Origin: a virus
Strand: one strand, 5' to 3'
DNA length: 47,976 bases
Virus record (IMG/VR): IMGVR_UViG_3300036944_000524
Span: 1 to 47,976 of that record
Part shown: in pieces, positions 47,481-47,976 of the stretch
How positions within the stretch are numbered: position 1 is the stretch's first letter
How the letters are laid out: each line of letters begins with the position of its first letter
The notes under the pieces: model-generated
What the model saw: the letters and a program-made list of their open reading frames with translations, nothing else
Database searches by the model: none
What the model was told of the DNA's origin: nothing
Program-made: the position numbers and the translations under genes

Positions 47481-47976
47481 TCAGACAAAAGTAACGGCGA
47501 TGCTTGCCGCGATAAGTTTTGGCGCTTGGTCAATCTGCACGTATTGCGATACGGTCACTGGTGACGGCTCGGTGCCGACGAAGATAGACAGGATGGCCAG
47601 GGTGGCAGCTTGGGATACCGGGAGAATGTAGCGCGTGGCGAAGATCGTGGAGCCGATACGGGCGCGCACACCACCATCAGAACCGTTAAACGCGCCGATG
47701 ATTGCGTTCTTGATTGAGGCTTCTACCGTGGAATTGGGCAAGCCGGACAGGTTTTGCACCGTCACAGCAAAATAGATTTGCAGTTCGGGCGGGCGTTCAA
47801 ACGTCACCTGATAAGTTGGCGCAGGCAGATTGTAGCCGCTTGGGTCAGTCACGGTTACGGTGGTGTTGCCGTTGTAGTTGCTGCCCGCGCTGGTCTTGTT
47901 AAAGATCGCGGTTGCTACGTCAAGATCGGTTCCTCCGACTGCCGCGATGTAAGTCGAATGCGCGGCCAGCGTGAAG
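47481..47976 (-). CDS. Baseplate J-like protein, C-terminal part (continues at left edge)
   Basis: The last 164 codons of the gene that begins at 623, plus one base of the codon split across the edge. The frame is open from the right edge to the stop TGA at 47481-47483. It includes AHSTYIAAVGGTDLDVATAIF near the edge and PELQIYFAVTVQNLSGL-type text, typical of C-terminal J domains, and ends ASIAVTFV. Confirms that the two edges join. Confidence 0.85.
   Translation of the reverse strand, partial: FTLAAHSTYIAAVGGTDLDVATAIFNKTSAGSNYNGNTTVTVTDPSGYNLPAPTYQVTFERPPELQIYFAVTVQNLSGLPNSTVEASIKNAIIGAFNGSDGGVRARIGSTIFATRYILPVSQAATLAILSIFVGTEPSPVTVSQYVQIDQAPKLIAASIAVTFV

Noticed and set aside
1-47976. 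Integrase, transposase or attachment site
   Set aside because: None of the proteins shows tyrosine or serine recombinase or DDE motifs; no tRNA-end duplication was seen.

Overview
The window reads as one complete, circularly permuted genome of a tailed bacteriophage with a contractile tail (myovirus morphology), about 48 kb. A baseplate J-like gene runs off the left edge and resumes in frame at the right edge, so the ends look like an arbitrary cut in a circular map. The structural set (DUF1073 portal, MuF-like protein, DUF2213 protein, cement protein, DUF2184-type capsid, DUF3383 sheath, tape measure with a built-in lysozyme domain, DUF2612 baseplate protein) is that of mid-sized Gram-negative myophages. 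Host: a Gram-negative bacterium, inferred from strong Shine-Dalgarno sites, sigma70-like promoters, a lipoprotein with a Gram-negative style lipobox, and a T4-type lysozyme paired with a holin. A betaproteobacterium is plausible but not provable from the sequence alone.

Layout. (1) Late region, minus strand, read from 21074 leftward to 1 and on from 47976 to 41352: receptor or decoration-type virion proteins (21074-17879), small and large terminase, portal, MuF protein, DUF2213 protease/scaffold candidate, cement protein, capsid, connectors, sheath, tube, a frameshifted tail chaperone pair, tape measure, baseplate hub, spike and wedge, baseplate J across the edge, then tailspike, DUF2612 protein, fiber, small fiber-associated and membrane proteins, lysozyme and holin. 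(2) A small plus-strand island (21247-22600). (3) A minus-strand tRNA-Thr and an HNH endonuclease (22660-23200). (4) Leftward early operon, minus strand (33480 down to 23325): Ea22/DUF551-like small proteins, a lipoprotein, an ERF recombinase, SSB, Gp157, NinB, and a second HNH gene. (5) Rightward early operon, plus strand (33633-41348): Cro-like regulator, winged-helix protein, NinG, small zinc-binding proteins, a GIY-YIG nuclease, a lambda O-like initiator with iterons inside it, a DnaB-type helicase, and small unknowns.

How it works together. Divergent promoters at 33510-33601 flank a Cro-like gene and drive recombination genes to the left and replication genes to the right, as in lambdoid phages. 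No integrase, CI-type repressor, partition gene, DNA polymerase or RNA polymerase was recognised, so the phage is probably virulent and depends on host polymerases. It supplies its own initiator, helicase, SSB and single-strand annealing system.

Most notable signals: a 490-bp gene-free block upstream of the ERF/SSB genes that holds a promoter, two competing RNA folds and an intrinsic terminator; an HNH gene that appears to have invaded the Gp157 gene, leaving a 30-codon N-terminal remnant; six 15-bp iterons inside the O-like gene; a CCCTTTT slippery heptamer in the tail chaperone pair; and a nested start that could make a scaffold protein from the DUF2213 gene.
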